From Janthinobacterium sp. CG3 (GTDB lineage: Bacteria > Pseudomonadota > Gammaproteobacteria > Burkholderiales > Burkholderiaceae_D), in the NCBI RefSeq assembly GCF_000344615.1, contig NZ_KB467824.1, positions 4,181,767 through 4,245,766 on the forward strand: 64,000 bases of DNA. The letters run 5' to 3'. The first letter of the stretch is position 1. Each line of letters opens with the position of its first letter. The position numbers and the translations under genes are program-made. The notes beneath the pieces were generated by a model. The model saw nothing but the letters and a program-made list of their open reading frames with translations, was not told where the DNA came from and did not search any database. Of this stretch, positions 27,362 through 39,726 are shown in pieces.

Positions 27362-30300
27362 ATGAACGACCTTTCCAACGCCACCACCATCCCCGCCGCG
27401 CCGGAGCAACCGAAGCTGGCCAACAAGGTGCGCTTCGTCACCGCCGCCTCGCTGTTCGACGGCCACGACGCCTCGATCAACATCATGCGCCGCATCCTGC
27501 AATCGAACGGCGTCGAGGTGGTCCACCTGGGCCACAACCGTTCGGTCGACGAGGTGGTCACGGCGGCGCTGGCCGAGGACGTGCAGGGCATCGCCATCTC
27601 CAGCTACCAGGGCGGCCACGTCGAGTACTTCAAGTACATGATCGACCTGCTTAAGCAGCGCGGCGGCGCCCACATCAAGGTGTTTGGCGGCGGCGGCGGC
27701 GTCATCGTCCCCGACGAGATCGCCGACCTGCACGCCTACGGCGTGACGCGCATCTTCAGCCCGGAAGACGGCCAGCGCATGGGCCTGGTCGGCATGATCC
27801 AGTGGATGATCCAGCTGTGCGACATCGACCTGTCGACCTATTCGCCGACCTCGCTGGCGCCGCTGCGCGAAGGCGACATCGGCGCGCGCCACCGGCCGCT
27901 GGCGCAACTGGTCACGGCGCTGGAAAACGACAAGGCCACGCCGGCACTGCGCGCCGAACTGCTGGCCGCCGCCGCGACCTTGCGCGTGCCGACGCTGGGC
28001 ATCACCGGCACCGGCGGCGCCGGCAAGTCGTCGCTGACCGACGAATTGATCCGCCGCGTGCGCCTCGACCAGGGCGACACGCTGAACATCGCCATCATCT
28101 CGATCGACCCGTCGCGCCGCAAATCCGGCGGCGCGCTGCTGGGCGACCGCATCCGCATGAACGCCATCAACCCGTGGGGCGCCGGCCAGCCGCGCGTGTT
28201 TATGCGCTCGCTGGCGACGCGCGAGGCCGGCTCCGAAATTTCGCAGGCGCTGCCCGACGTCATCGCCGCCTGCAAGGTGGCCGGCTTCGACCTGGTCATC
28301 GTCGAAACCTCCGGCATCGGCCAGGGCGACGCCGCCATCGTGCCGCACGTCGACGTCAGCATGTACGTGATGACGCCGGAATTCGGCGCCGCCTCGCAGC
28401 TGGAAAAAATCGACATGCTCGACTTCGCCGACTTCATCGTCATCAACAAATTCGACCGCAAAGGCTCGCTCGACGCGCTGCGCGACGTCGCCAAGCAGTA
28501 CCAGCGCAACCGCGAAATGTGGACTAGGCGCCCCGACGAGATGCCGGTCTACGGCACCCAGGCGTCGCGCTTCAACGACGACGGCGTGACCGCGCTGTAC
28601 CACGGCCTGCTGCCGTCGCTGGCGCGGTTCGGCCTGCAAACCAAGCCCGGCAAGCTGCCGCCGGTGGACGCCAAGCACTCCAGCGCCAAGCACGTCATCG
28701 TGCCGGCCGCGCGCAGCCGCTACCTGGCCGAAATCGCCGACACCGTGCGCGGCTACCACCGCCACACGGCCAAGCAGGTCGGCCTGGCGCGCGAGCGCCA
28801 GCAACTGACCGAGTCGAAGCGCATGCTGGCCGCCGCCAACAAGCCGGTGCTGGACTTCGACGGCCTGATCACCGAGCGCGAACACGCCCTCGACGCCAAT
28901 TCGAAGAAGCTGCTGGCGATGTGGCCGGACATGCAGGCGGCCTACGCCGGCGACGATTACGTCGTCAAAATCCGCGACAAGGAAATCCGCACCCGCCTGG
29001 TCCAGCACACCCTGTCCGGCACCAGGATACGCAAGGTGGCGCTGCCGCGCTATGAAGACCACGGCGAGATCCTGCGCTTCCTGATGCTGGAAAACGTGCC
29101 CGGCTCGTTCCCCTTCTCGGCCGGCGTGTTCGCCTTCAAGCGCGAGGGCGAAGACCCGACCCGCATGTTCGCCGGCGAGGGCGACGCCTTCCGCACCAAC
29201 CGCCGCTTCAAGCTGGTCTCGACCGGCATGGACGCCAAGCGCCTGTCGACCGCGTTCGACTCCGTCACGCTGTACGGCGCCGACCCGGCCGAGCGGCCCG
29301 ACATCTACGGCAAGGTCGGCAACTCCGGCGTCTCCATCGCCACCCTGGACGACATGAAGGTGCTGTACGACGGCTTCAACCTGTGCAGCCCGAGCACCTC
29401 CGTCTCGATGACCATCAACGGCCCGGCGCCGACCATCCTGGCGATGTTCATGAACACCGCCATCGACCAGCAGGTCGACAAATTCGTCGTCGAGAACAAG
29501 CGCCAGCCGAGCCCCGACGAAGCGGCCAAGATCCGCGCCTGGGTGCTGCAGAACGTGCGCGGCACGGTGCAGGCCGACATTCTGAAGGAAGACCAGGGCC
29601 AGAACACCTGCATCTTCTCGACCGAGTTCTCGCTCAAGGTGATGGGCGACATCCAGCAGTACTTCGTGCACCACGAAGTGCGCAACTTCTACTCGGTGTC
29701 GATCTCCGGCTACCACATCGCCGAGGCGGGCGCGAACCCGATCTCGCAACTGGCGTTCACGCTGTCGAACGGCTTCACCTTCGTCGAAGCCTACCTGGCG
29801 CGCGGCATGCACATCGACGATTTCGCGCCCAACCTGTCGTTCTTCTTCTCCAACGGCATGGACCCGGAATACACGGTGCTGGGCCGCGTGGCGCGGCGCC
29901 TGTGGGCCATTTCGATGCGCGACAAATACGCCGCCAACGACCGCAGCCAAAAGCTCAAGTACCATGTGCAGACCTCGGGGCGCTCGCTGCACGCCCAGGA
30001 AATCGACTTCAACGACATCCGCACCACGCTGCAGGCCTTGATTGCGATTTACGACAACTGCAACAGCTTGCACACCAACGCCTACGACGAGGCGATCACC
30101 ACGCCGACCGACGAATCGGTGCGCCGCGCGCTGGCGATCCAGCTGATCATCAACCGCGAATGGGGTCTGGCGAAGAACGAGAACCCGAACCAGGGTTCCT
30201 TCATCATCGACGAGCTGACCGACCTGGTCGAAGAGGCGGTGCTGCAGGAGTTCGAGCGCATCGCCGAGCGCGGCGGCGTGCTGGGGGCGATGGAAACCGG

Positions 30301-30658
30301 CTACCAGCGCGGCAAGATCCAGGAAGAGTCGATGCTGTACGAGCACCAGAAGCACGACGGCACCCTGCCCATCATCGGCGTCAACACCTTCCGCAACCCG
30401 AAGGCCGGCGACGCGCCGCAGAAAATCGAGCTGGCCCGCTCCACCGACGACGAAAAGCAGTCGCAGCTGACGCGCCTGGCGGACTTCCACCAGCGCCACG
30501 CCGACGCCGCGCCGGCCGCGCTGGCGGCGCTGCAGCAGGCGGCGATCGACAACGAAAACGTCTTCGAGCGCCTGATGGACGCCGTGCGCGTCTGCTCGCT
30601 GGGGCAGATCACCTCGACCTTGTTCGAGGTCGGCGGCCAATATCGTCGTAATATGTAG
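27362..30658 (+). CDS. icmF: Fused isobutyryl-CoA mutase IcmF
   Basis: The 1098-residue protein has the IcmF order: a B12-binding domain with axial histidine in DGHDAS (His35); a MeaI-type GTPase chaperone with Walker [10 protein letters not shown] near 216-224 and NKFD base recognition; and a C-terminal acyl-CoA mutase barrel. It interconverts isobutyryl-CoA and n-butyryl-CoA using adenosylcobalamin, with the GTPase guarding cofactor loading. Length fits the family (about 1,090). AAGGACATC precedes the ATG. The operator upstream suggests control with branched-chain amino-acid or acyl-CoA catabolism. Confidence 0.94.
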   Translation: MNDLSNATTIPAAPEQPKLANKVRFVTAASLFDGHDASINIMRRILQSNGVEVVHLGHNRSVDEVVTAALAEDVQGIAISSYQGGHVEYFKYMIDLLKQRGGAHIKVFGGGGGVIVPDEIADLHAYGVTRIFSPEDGQRMGLVGMIQWMIQLCDIDLSTYSPTSLAPLREGDIGARHRPLAQLVTALENDKATPALRAELLAAAATLRVPTLGITGTGGAGKSSLTDELIRRVRLDQGDTLNIAIISIDPSRRKSGGALLGDRIRMNAINPWGAGQPRVFMRSLATREAGSEISQALPDVIAACKVAGFDLVIVETSGIGQGDAAIVPHVDVSMYVMTPEFGAASQLEKIDMLDFADFIVINKFDRKGSLDALRDVAKQYQRNREMWTRRPDEMPVYGTQASRFNDDGVTALYHGLLPSLARFGLQTKPGKLPPVDAKHSSAKHVIVPAARSRYLAEIADTVRGYHRHTAKQVGLARERQQLTESKRMLAAANKPVLDFDGLITEREHALDANSKKLLAMWPDMQAAYAGDDYVVKIRDKEIRTRLVQHTLSGTRIRKVALPRYEDHGEILRFLMLENVPGSFPFSAGVFAFKREGEDPTRMFAGEGDAFRTNRRFKLVSTGMDAKRLSTAFDSVTLYGADPAERPDIYGKVGNSGVSIATLDDMKVLYDGFNLCSPSTSVSMTINGPAPTILAMFMNTAIDQQVDKFVVENKRQPSPDEAAKIRAWVLQNVRGTVQADILKEDQGQNTCIFSTEFSLKVMGDIQQYFVHHEVRNFYSVSISGYHIAEAGANPISQLAFTLSNGFTFVEAYLARGMHIDDFAPNLSFFFSNGMDPEYTVLGRVARRLWAISMRDKYAANDRSQKLKYHVQTSGRSLHAQEIDFNDIRTTLQALIAIYDNCNSLHTNAYDEAITTPTDESVRRALAIQLIINREWGLAKNENPNQGSFIIDELTDLVEEAVLQEFERIAERGGVLGAMETGYQRGKIQEESMLYEHQKHDGTLPIIGVNTFRNPKAGDAPQKIELARSTDDEKQSQLTRLADFHQRHADAAPAALAALQQAAIDNENVFERLMDAVRVCSLGQITSTLFEVGGQYRRNM

Positions 30659-30666
30659 GAATTAAC

Positions 30667-30690
30667 AAGCCGCCGCGCCCGCGGCGGCTT
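30667..30690 (+). terminator. Hairpin after icmF
   Basis: AAGCCGCCGCG (30667-30677), CC, CGCGGCGGCTT (30680-30690) form a perfect 11-base stem 8 bases after the icmF stop. The 3' T run is very short, so termination strength is uncertain. Confidence 0.6.
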
Positions 30691-30740
30691 GCCTACGACA
30701 CGACGTTAGCGCATTCACCGCTAATATGACGGAGATTGCG

Positions 30741-32249
30741 ATGGCTGTTGCGCTGGGACCGATTCTGAAATTTTGCGGCGTCGACGACGACCTCTGGAGC
30801 GTCAGCGCGCTGGTAGTCTGCGGCGGCGGCGAACCCGCGCCGGCGGTGCTGGTCTACGACGGCGACAAATGGGATGCGATCGGCGCGGTCTCGCTCGGCG
30901 AGCGGCGCCAGCAAAAGAGCGGGTACACGGTCTGGCGTTACCGCTTCGCGATTGCGCAGAAAGCGGCGCAGCAGGAAATACGCTACACCGTCGGTAGCGT
31001 CGAGTATATCTTTATGGTGCCGCCCGCCGGCGGCGCGCCGACCTGCGCCTACACCTCCTGCAACGGCTTTTCCGACGCCAAGCTGATGAAGCAGGTGCAG
31101 GACAAGAACGCGCTGTGGACCACCATGCGGCTGCGCCACGGTGAGCGGCCCTACCACCTGCTGTTGATGGGCGGCGACCAGATCTATAGCGACAGCATGT
31201 GGCAGGAACTGCGCGGCCTGAAGACATGGGCCGGCCTGTCCGGCCGCGAGCGCAACGCCGCGCCCTTCCCCGACGAGTTGCGCGCGCAAGTCGACGGCTT
31301 TTTCCTTGAAAACTACCTGGAACGCTGGAGCCAGCCGGAAGTGGCCGCCATGATGGCGAGCGTGCCGACGGTGATGATGTGGGACGACCACGACATCTTC
31401 GACGGCTGGGGCTCCTACCCGGCCGAGCAGCAGGCCAGCCCGGTGTACCAGGGCATTTACGCGATCGCCCGCGCGTATTTCCAGCTGTTCCAGCTGCACG
31501 CCAACGCCGCCACGCCGCCGCTGCCGCTGCTGCCGAACCAGCCCGGCTTCAGCTACGGCCTGCGGGTCGGCGGCTACGCCATCCTGGCGCTGGACCTGCG
31601 CAGCGAGCGCAGCAAAACCACCGTGATGGGCGCCGCGGCGTGGCACGCCGCCTACGCCTGGCTCGACAAGCAAAAAAATTGCGACCACCTGCTGGTGATG
31701 TCGAGCATTCCAGTGGTCCACCCCGACTTCTCGACGCTGGAAACGCTGCTGTGCGCCCTGCCGGGCCGGCAGGAACTGGAAGACGATTTGCAAGACCACT
31801 GGCTGAGCCGCTCGCACCGGCAGGAACGGCTGCGCCTGATCCACCGCCTGCTCGACTGGTCGGCCGGCACCGGCGGCCGGGTCACGGTACTGTCGGGCGA
31901 CGTCCACGTCGGCGCCGTCGGCGTGATCCAGGCGCAGCGCCGCGACGTGCCGGCCAACGCCAACGTCATCAACCAGCTGACCTCGTCCGGCATCGTCCAC
32001 CCGGCGCCGCCGGCGATGGCGCTGTTCTACCTCGAGCACGTTGGCGCCCGCGTCGAGACCGTCGACCGCGGCATCACCGCGACCATGTTTGAATTCCCCG
32101 GCACCTCGCACCGCTACATCGGCGCGCGCAACTTCCTCAGCCTGGAGCCCGACCTGCCGCAGCAGTCGGCGGAAAAGCGCATCTGGGCCAACTGGTGGGT
32201 CGAGGGCGAGGATCTGCCGTATACCAAGACCATCCACGTGGTCAAATAA
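30741..32249 (+). CDS. PhoD-like metallophosphatase
   Basis: The 502-residue protein has the PhoD-type metallophosphoesterase layout. A beta-rich N-terminal domain leads to metal ligands in LLMGGDQIYSDSMW, MMWDDHDIFDGWGSYP, and a C-terminal LSGDVHVGAVGV. No signal peptide or Tat motif is visible, so unlike secreted PhoD alkaline phosphatases this version is likely cytoplasmic. ATG 30741 follows GGAGATTGCG and is preferred over the ATG at 30726. The substrate is unknown. It stands alone between icmF and the serine/sarcosine cluster. Confidence 0.87.
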   Translation: MAVALGPILKFCGVDDDLWSVSALVVCGGGEPAPAVLVYDGDKWDAIGAVSLGERRQQKSGYTVWRYRFAIAQKAAQQEIRYTVGSVEYIFMVPPAGGAPTCAYTSCNGFSDAKLMKQVQDKNALWTTMRLRHGERPYHLLLMGGDQIYSDSMWQELRGLKTWAGLSGRERNAAPFPDELRAQVDGFFLENYLERWSQPEVAAMMASVPTVMMWDDHDIFDGWGSYPAEQQASPVYQGIYAIARAYFQLFQLHANAATPPLPLLPNQPGFSYGLRVGGYAILALDLRSERSKTTVMGAAAWHAAYAWLDKQKNCDHLLVMSSIPVVHPDFSTLETLLCALPGRQELEDDLQDHWLSRSHRQERLRLIHRLLDWSAGTGGRVTVLSGDVHVGAVGVIQAQRRDVPANANVINQLTSSGIVHPAPPAMALFYLEHVGARVETVDRGITATMFEFPGTSHRYIGARNFLSLEPDLPQQSAEKRIWANWWVEGEDLPYTKTIHVVK

Positions 32250-32382
32250 GCAGGTCGGACTTGAGTGCGGCTTCCACGACAGCGCGCACTTCGCCCGGAC
32301 GGTAAGACAATCCCTCGGCGCCAGCCCGCGCGAGCTGCGCGCCCCGGCGCGGCCGCCGCGCCCCCCCTCCCGCACTCAATAA
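32250..32382 (+). pseudogene. C-terminal stump of an AraC-family regulator
   Basis: Directly after the phosphatase stop, another frame reads QVGLECGFHDSAHFART and then VRQSLGASPRELR. This is the second helix-turn-helix of AraC/GlxA-type regulators, followed by a Pro/Arg-rich end and TAA. No N-terminal domain exists upstream, where the phosphatase gene occupies the DNA. GlxA-type regulators commonly precede sarcosine and glycine-betaine catabolic genes, so this may be the remains of the control gene for the cluster that follows. That last step is inference. Confidence 0.7.
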
Positions 32383-32400
32383 AATTCGCGCAGCGATGTC

Positions 32401-32428
32401 GTAATACGCGTATTTGTTGACGCATTAC
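32401..32428. promoter_or_regulatory. Palindromic sites upstream of glyA
   Basis: AATACGCGTATT (32403-32414) is a perfect 12-base palindrome. The wider GTAATACG (32401) and CGCATTAC (32421) are nearly inverted copies. They lie 75-100 bases before glyA, a suitable place for an operator of the sarcosine cluster. Confidence 0.45.
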
Positions 32429-32502
32429 TCACGGCGCCCGCCACGCTTGTCTGCGAAGATTTGAGCCACATCGACTCCTCCGATCCACATAGGGCCCACA
32501 CC

Positions 32503-33762
<1,260 letters not shown>

Positions 33763-33767
33763 ACACC

Positions 33768-35156
33768 ATGAGCCACTCCATGTCACTCAGCGTTTTCGAC
33801 CTGTTCAAAGTCGGCATCGGCCCGAGCAGTTCGCACACCGTCGGACCGATGCGCGCCGCCTGCATGTTCGCCGGCGCGCTGCGCGACGGCGGCTGGCTGG
33901 ACGCCGTGCAGCGCGTCCGCTGCGAACTCTACGGCTCGCTCGGCGCCACCGGCAAGGGCCACGGCAGCGACCGGGCCGTGCTGCTGGGTTTGGAAGGCGA
34001 AGCGCCCGACCTGATCGATCCGGACGCCATCGCGCCGCGGGTGCAGCGCGTGCGCGAGTCGCGCAGCCTGAATCTGCTCGGCTCGCACCCGGTCGCGTTC
34101 GACGAACGGGAAGACTTGCTGTTCCTGCGCAAAAGCCTGCCCTTCCACCCCAACGGCATGCGCCTGTACGCCTACGACGCCGGCGGCGCGACCCTGCTGG
34201 AGAAAACCTACTTCTCGGTCGGCGGCGGCTTCGTCGTCAACCAGGACGCGCAGGGCCAAGCGGCGCTGCTGCCACACCAGCAAAGGGTTCCCTATCCGTT
34301 TTCAAGCGGCGACGAGTTGTTGCAGCGTTGCCGCGACAGCGGCCTGTCCATCGCCCAGCTGATGTGGCACAACGAGCTGACCTGGCGCGACGCCGACGCG
34401 GTGCGCGCCGGCCTGCTGCACATCTGGGGCGTCATGCAGGCCTGCGTGCGGCGCGGCATCGCCACCGAGGGCGTGCTGCGCGGCGGCTTCAAGGTCAAGC
34501 GCCGCGCCGCCGACCTGTACCGCGACCTGACGGCGCATCCCGAGGCGGCGTTGAGCGACCCACTGCAAATCATGGACTGGATCAACCTCTACGCCCTCGC
34601 CGTCAACGAGGAAAACGCCGCCGGCGGCCGCGTCGTCACGGCGCCCACCAACGGCGCCGCCGGCATCGTGCCGGCGGTGCTGCATTACTACACGCGCTTC
34701 GTGCCCGGCGCCAACGACCAGGGCGTCGTCGACTTCATGCTGACCGCCGCGGCGATTGGCATCCTGTACAAGGAGAACGCCTCCATTTCGGGCGCCGAGG
34801 TGGGTTGCCAGGGCGAAGTCGGCGTGGCCTGCTCGATGGCCGCCGGCGCCCTGGTGCAGGCCATGGGCGGCTCGCCCGAGCAGGTCGAAAACGCCGCGGA
34901 AATCGGCATGGAGCACAACCTCGGGCTGACCTGCGACCCGGTCGGCGGCCTGGTGCAAATCCCCTGCATCGAACGCAACGCCATGGGTTCGGTCAAGGCC
35001 ATCAACGCCGCGCGCATGGCGCTGCGCGGCGACGGCACGCATTTCGTCTCGCTCGACAAGGTCATCAAGACCATGCGCGAGACCGGCGCCGATATGAAAA
35101 CCAAATACAAGGAAACCTCGCGCGGCGGGCTGGCCGTCAACATCGTTGAGTGCTGA
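33768..35156 (+). CDS. sdaA: L-serine ammonia-lyase (dehydratase)
   Basis: The 462-residue protein is a single-chain iron-sulfur L-serine dehydratase. It has [24 protein letters not shown] at the start, [26 protein letters not shown] in the catalytic domain, and cysteines in [17 protein letters not shown] and [18 protein letters not shown] for the 4Fe-4S cluster. It converts serine to pyruvate and ammonia. The gene starts six bases after glyA ends, so serine made by GlyA would be drained to central metabolism. Confidence 0.95.
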   Translation: MSHSMSLSVFDLFKVGIGPSSSHTVGPMRAACMFAGALRDGGWLDAVQRVRCELYGSLGATGKGHGSDRAVLLGLEGEAPDLIDPDAIAPRVQRVRESRSLNLLGSHPVAFDEREDLLFLRKSLPFHPNGMRLYAYDAGGATLLEKTYFSVGGGFVVNQDAQGQAALLPHQQRVPYPFSSGDELLQRCRDSGLSIAQLMWHNELTWRDADAVRAGLLHIWGVMQACVRRGIATEGVLRGGFKVKRRAADLYRDLTAHPEAALSDPLQIMDWINLYALAVNEENAAGGRVVTAPTNGAAGIVPAVLHYYTRFVPGANDQGVVDFMLTAAAIGILYKENASISGAEVGCQGEVGVACSMAAGALVQAMGGSPEQVENAAEIGMEHNLGLTCDPVGGLVQIPCIERNAMGSVKAINAARMALRGDGTHFVSLDKVIKTMRETGADMKTKYKETSRGGLAVNIVEC

Positions 35157-35171
35157 TACCCGGAAGCTACT

Positions 35172-36416
35172 ATGCAAAAATTTTCTATCTGGTCGCTGCT
35201 GCGCAACAGCATGTCTTACCACGAGGGCTGGGAAAAACAATGGCGCTCGCCCGATCCCAGGCGTGAATACGACGTGGTCATCATCGGCGCCGGCGGCCAC
35301 GGCCTGGCGACGGCGTATTACCTGGCCAGGGAGCACGGCCTGCGCAATATCGCGGTGGTCGAACGCGGCTACCTGGGCGGCGGCAACACGGCGCGCAACA
35401 CCACCATCGTGCGCTCCAACTACCTGTGGGACGAATCGACGGCGCTGTACGAAAAGTCGATGAAGCTGTGGGAAGGGCTGTCGCAGGAGCTCAACTACAA
35501 CGTCATGTTCAGCCAGCGCGGCGTGATGAACCTGGGCCACAGCCTGCAAGACATGCGCGACATCGAGCGCCGCGTCAACGCCAACCGGCTCAACGGCGTC
35601 GACGGCGAGGTCGTCACGCCGGCGCAGATCAAGCAGATGATTCCCTTTATTAACCTGAACACCCGCTACCCGGTGCTCGGCGCGTCGCTGCAACGCCGCG
35701 GCGGCGTGGCGCGCCACGACGCCGTCGCCTGGGGTTACGCGCGGGCGGCCGACGCGCTTGGCGTGGACATCATCCAGAACTGCGAAGTCACCGGCATCCG
35801 CCGCAATGGCGGGGCGGTGGTCGGCGTCGAGACCGCCAAAGGCTTTATCCAGGCCAAGAAAGTGGCGATCGTCGCCGCCGGCCACTCCAGCGTGGTGGCC
35901 GGCATGGCCGGCATCCGCCTGCCGATCGAGTGCCGGCCGCTGCAGGCGCTGGTGTCGGAGCCGCTCAAACCGATTTTCCCCAACGTGGTGATGAGCAACG
36001 CCATCCACGCCTACATCAGCCAGTCCGACAAGGGCGACCTGGTCATCGGCGCCGGCGTCGACCAGTACAACGGCTACGGGCAACGCGGCAGTTACCACAC
36101 CATCGAACACACGTTGCAGGCGATTGTCGAGATGTTCCCGCTGTTTTCCCGCGTGCGCATGAACCGCCAGTGGGGCGGCATCGTCGACGTCTCGCCCGAC
36201 GCCTGCCCCATCATCGGGCTGACGCCGGTCAAAGGGCTGTACATCAACTGCGGCTGGGGCACCGGCGGCTTCAAGGCCACGCCCGGCTCGGGCTGGGCCA
36301 TGGCGCACACCATCGCGCAAGACCGGCCGCACGCGCTCAATGAAGCGCTGTGCCTGGATCGCTTCCACACCGGCCGCCTGATCGACGAGCACGGCGCGGC
36401 CGGCGTCGCACACTAG
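35172..36416 (+). CDS. soxB: Sarcosine oxidase beta subunit
   Basis: The 414-residue flavoprotein begins with [24 protein letters not shown], an FAD dinucleotide fold, and ends with the [39 protein letters not shown] region typical of heterotetrameric sarcosine oxidase. It carries the FAD and covalent FMN site and oxidises sarcosine to glycine. CGGAAGC precedes the ATG 15 bases after sdaA. It forms the enzyme with the products of soxD, soxA and soxG downstream. Confidence 0.96.
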   Translation: MQKFSIWSLLRNSMSYHEGWEKQWRSPDPRREYDVVIIGAGGHGLATAYYLAREHGLRNIAVVERGYLGGGNTARNTTIVRSNYLWDESTALYEKSMKLWEGLSQELNYNVMFSQRGVMNLGHSLQDMRDIERRVNANRLNGVDGEVVTPAQIKQMIPFINLNTRYPVLGASLQRRGGVARHDAVAWGYARAADALGVDIIQNCEVTGIRRNGGAVVGVETAKGFIQAKKVAIVAAGHSSVVAGMAGIRLPIECRPLQALVSEPLKPIFPNVVMSNAIHAYISQSDKGDLVIGAGVDQYNGYGQRGSYHTIEHTLQAIVEMFPLFSRVRMNRQWGGIVDVSPDACPIIGLTPVKGLYINCGWGTGGFKATPGSGWAMAHTIAQDRPHALNEALCLDRFHTGRLIDEHGAAGVAH

Positions 36417-36427
36417 GAATCACTACC

Positions 36428-36736
36428 ATGTTACAAATCAACTGCCCCTGGTGCGGCGCGCGCGCCGAAACCGAATTCACCTGCGGCGGCGAAGGCGGCA
36501 TCGTCCGTCCCGCCGCCAGCGACACCATGACCGACGCCGAGTGGGGCGACTACGTCTTCATGCGCCGGAACCCCAAGGGGCTGCACCACGAGCAGTGGCG
36601 CCACTCAAGCGGCTGCGGGCGCTGGTTCAACGCGCTGCGCGACACCGTGAGCTACCGTTTCGAGGCCGTCTGGAAGATCGGCGAGCCGGCGCCGGCGGCG
36701 GCCGCCGCCCATGTCCACGCCCGGGCCGCGCAATGA
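36428..36736 (+). CDS. soxD: Sarcosine oxidase delta subunit
   Basis: The 102-residue protein starts MLQINCPWCGARAETEFTCGGEGGIVRP and contains DYVFMRRNPKGLHHEQWRHSSGCGRWFNALRDT, the zinc-binding small subunit of heterotetrameric sarcosine oxidase. Zinc cysteines are in CPWC, with further Cys and His in CGG and SSGC. Its stop overlaps the soxA start (ATGA), so the two are translationally coupled. Confidence 0.95.
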   Translation: MLQINCPWCGARAETEFTCGGEGGIVRPAASDTMTDAEWGDYVFMRRNPKGLHHEQWRHSSGCGRWFNALRDTVSYRFEAVWKIGEPAPAAAAAHVHARAAQ

Positions 36737-39726
36737 GCGCGCGCCTGTCCAGCGGCGGCCGGGTCAACCGCCGGCGCGTGCTGAACTTCACCTTCAACGG
36801 CCGCGCCTACCGGGGCCTGGAGGGCGACACCCTGGCGTCGGCCTTGCTGGCCAACGGCGTGTCGCTGGTCGCGCGCAGCTGGAAGTACCACCGTCCGCGC
36901 GGCATCCTGTCGGCCGGCGTCGAGGAGCCGAACGCCTTGGTGCAGTTGTTCGACGGCGCCCGCACCGTGCCCAACGCGCGCATGACCGAGGTGGCCCTGG
37001 TCGAGGGCTTGAACGCGCGCTCGATCCACGCCAGCCCGAGCGTCGAGTTCGACGTCAAGGCGCTCGGCGGCCTGTTCTCGCGCCTGATACCGACCGGCTT
37101 TTATTACAAAACCTTCATGGCCTCGCAGGCGGCCTGGCACTTTTTCGAAAAGCACATCCGCGCCGCGAGCGGTCTCGGCACTTCACCCTCCGAGGGCGAT
37201 CCGGACCGCTACGACAAGCGTTACGCGCATTGCGACGTGCTGGTGGTCGGCGCCGGCATCGCCGGCTTGACGGCGGCGCTGGCGGCGGGCCGCTCCGGCG
37301 CCCGCGTGATCCTGTGCGACGAACAGGCCGAACCCGGCGGCTGGCTGCTGTCGAGCAACGAGATGGTCGACCAGCTCGCGGCGGCGCAGTGGGTGGCGCG
37401 CGCGCTGGCCGAACTGGCCGCGATGCCCGAGCTCATCTTGTTGCCACGCACCACGGCCTTCGGCTACCTGGACCACGATCTGTTGGCGCTGGCCGAGCGC
37501 CGCGCCGACCACCTTCCGAGCGGACAGGCGCCGCTGTTCCGCGAGCGGCTGTGGCGGGTGCGCGCCAAGCAAGTCGTGCTGGCCACCGGCGCGCACGAGC
37601 GCCCGCTCGTGTTCAGCAACAACGACCTGCCGGGCGTGATGCTGGCGGGCGCCGTGTCGATTTATGTGCGCCGCTATGCCGTGCTGCCGGGCCGCAACGC
37701 CGTGGTCTTTACCAACAACGACGCGGGCCACGACGCCGCCCTGGCCCTGAAGGACGCCGGCGCCGAGGTTCGGGTGGTCGACGCGCGCGCCACGGCTAGC
37801 GGCTCGCTGAGCCAGCGCGCCAACAACGCCGGCATCAAGATCCTGGCCGGCCACGTCGTCACCGAGGCGCGCGGCGGCAAGCGCGTCAGCGCCGTCATGG
37901 TGCAGGCGATGGACGCGCAAGGACGTTTAAGCGGTGCCGCAAGCACGCTGGCCTGCGACCTGGTGGCCTTGTCGGGCGGCTTCAGCCCGGTGATCCACCT
38001 GCAATGCCAGGCCGGCAGCAAGGCCATATGGGACGAGCAACGGGCGGCCTTCTTGCCCGGCAAGCCGGCCCAATCGGAGCGCTCGGCGGGCGCCTGCCAA
38101 GGCATGCTGACCTTGCGCGACTGCGCCCGGGACGGCTTCGCCGCCGGCGTCGCCAGCGTGCAAAAGCTCGGCTTCACGGCCGTCGACAAGGGCGCCCCCA
38201 ACGTCGCCTCAAGCGACGCCGGCGAGCTGCGCCCGCTTTGGCTGGTGCCGCACGCGCGCGGCGCGAGTCGCGCCCCGAAACAGTTCGTCGATTTGCAAAA
38301 CGATGTGGCCGCCTCCGACATCCACCTCGCCATCCGCGAAGGGTTCGAATCGATCGAGCACGTCAAACGCTATACCGCGATGGGTTTTGGCACCGACCAG
38401 GGCAAGACCGGCAACATCAACGGCATGGGCATCGCCGCGCAAGCGCTCGGCAAGACCATTGCGCAGGTTGGCACCACCACCTTCCGCCCGAACTACACGC
38501 CGGTCACCTTCGGCGCCGTGGCCGGGCTGGAGCTGGGCGACGCGTTCGATCCGATCCGCACCACCCCGATCCACGAGTGGCACGTCAGGCATGGCGCGCT
38601 GTTCGAGGATGTCGGGCAATGGAAGCGCCCCTGGTATTACCCGAGGAACGGCGAGGACTTGCACGCGGCGGTCAAACGCGAGGTGCTGGCGGTGCGCAAC
38701 GGCGTCGGCACGCTCGACGGTTCGACGCTGGGCAAGATCGACATCCAGGGGCCGGACGCCACCACGCTGCTCAACTGGGTGTACAGCAACGCCTGGTCCA
38801 AGCTGGAGATCGGCAAGTGCCGCTACGGACTGATGCTCGATGAAAACGGCATGGTCTTCGACGACGGCGTGACGGTGCGCCTGGCCGAACACCACTACCT
38901 GATGCACACCACCTCGGGCGGGGCGGCGCGCGTGCTGGCCTGGATGGAACGCTGGCTGCAAACCGAATGGCCGCACCTGAAGGTCTACCTGACCAGCGCC
39001 ACCGACCACTGGTCGACCAGCATCGTGGCCGGCCCCAAGAGCCGGCCCCTGCTGAAGAAGATTTGCCGGGATATCGACTTCGACGACGCCGCCTTCCCCT
39101 TCATGTCCTACCGCGAGGGCACGCTCGCCGGCGTCAAGGCGCGCGTCATGCGCATCAGCTTTTCCGGCGAGCGCTGCTACGAGGTCAACGTGGCGGCCAA
39201 CGACGGCCTGCGGGTGTGGGAGGCGATGCACGGCGCCGGCGCCGAGTTCGGCGTCACGCCCTACGGCACCGAAACCATGCACGTGCTGCGCGCCGAGAAA
39301 GGCTACATCATCATCGGCCAGGACACCGACGGCTCGGTCAGCCCTATCGATCTCGGCATGGGCGGCCTGGTGACCAAGACCAAGGATTGCCTGGGCAAGC
39401 GCTCGCTGGCGCGCGCCGACACCCAACGCGCCGACCGCAAGCAGCTGGTCGGCCTGCTGACCGACGACCCGCGCTTCGTCCTGTCCGAAGGCGCGCAGAT
39501 TTTGAACGACGCGCCGCGCACCATTCCGGCGCCCATGGTGGGCCACGTCACCTCCAGCTATATGAGTCCGACGCTCGACCGATCGATCGCGATGGCGCTC
39601 GTCAAGGGCGGTGCGAGCCGGATGGGGGAACGCGTGCACGTCTCGATGCGCGACGGCCGCAGCGCCACCGCCACCATCACCAGCCCGGTCTTCCTCGATC
39701 CTCAATCGGAGCGTCAACATGTTTGA
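36733..39726 (+). CDS. soxA: Sarcosine oxidase alpha subunit
   Basis: The 997-residue subunit opens with a 2Fe-2S-like fold (LNFTFNGRAYRGLEGDTLASALLANGV) and an NAD-binding region (VLVVGAGIAGLTAALAAGRSGARVILCDEQAEPGG). It ends with a GcvT-type folate-binding domain (from about residue 620: FDPIRTTPIHEWHVRHGALFEDVGQWKRPWYY). This domain passes the methyl carbon to tetrahydrofolate as methylene-THF. Length fits the family. The start overlaps the soxD stop, and soxG starts inside its end. Confidence 0.96.
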   Translation: MSARLSSGGRVNRRRVLNFTFNGRAYRGLEGDTLASALLANGVSLVARSWKYHRPRGILSAGVEEPNALVQLFDGARTVPNARMTEVALVEGLNARSIHASPSVEFDVKALGGLFSRLIPTGFYYKTFMASQAAWHFFEKHIRAASGLGTSPSEGDPDRYDKRYAHCDVLVVGAGIAGLTAALAAGRSGARVILCDEQAEPGGWLLSSNEMVDQLAAAQWVARALAELAAMPELILLPRTTAFGYLDHDLLALAERRADHLPSGQAPLFRERLWRVRAKQVVLATGAHERPLVFSNNDLPGVMLAGAVSIYVRRYAVLPGRNAVVFTNNDAGHDAALALKDAGAEVRVVDARATASGSLSQRANNAGIKILAGHVVTEARGGKRVSAVMVQAMDAQGRLSGAASTLACDLVALSGGFSPVIHLQCQAGSKAIWDEQRAAFLPGKPAQSERSAGACQGMLTLRDCARDGFAAGVASVQKLGFTAVDKGAPNVASSDAGELRPLWLVPHARGASRAPKQFVDLQNDVAASDIHLAIREGFESIEHVKRYTAMGFGTDQGKTGNINGMGIAAQALGKTIAQVGTTTFRPNYTPVTFGAVAGLELGDAFDPIRTTPIHEWHVRHGALFEDVGQWKRPWYYPRNGEDLHAAVKREVLAVRNGVGTLDGSTLGKIDIQGPDATTLLNWVYSNAWSKLEIGKCRYGLMLDENGMVFDDGVTVRLAEHHYLMHTTSGGAARVLAWMERWLQTEWPHLKVYLTSATDHWSTSIVAGPKSRPLLKKICRDIDFDDAAFPFMSYREGTLAGVKARVMRISFSGERCYEVNVAANDGLRVWEAMHGAGAEFGVTPYGTETMHVLRAEKGYIIIGQDTDGSVSPIDLGMGGLVTKTKDCLGKRSLARADTQRADRKQLVGLLTDDPRFVLSEGAQILNDAPRTIPAPMVGHVTSSYMSPTLDRSIAMALVKGGASRMGERVHVSMRDGRSATATITSPVFLDPQSERQHV

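Noticed and set aside
27335..30640. 1101-residue open frame antisense to icmF
   Set aside because: Same shadow composition, no motif, no ribosome site; icmF is certain.
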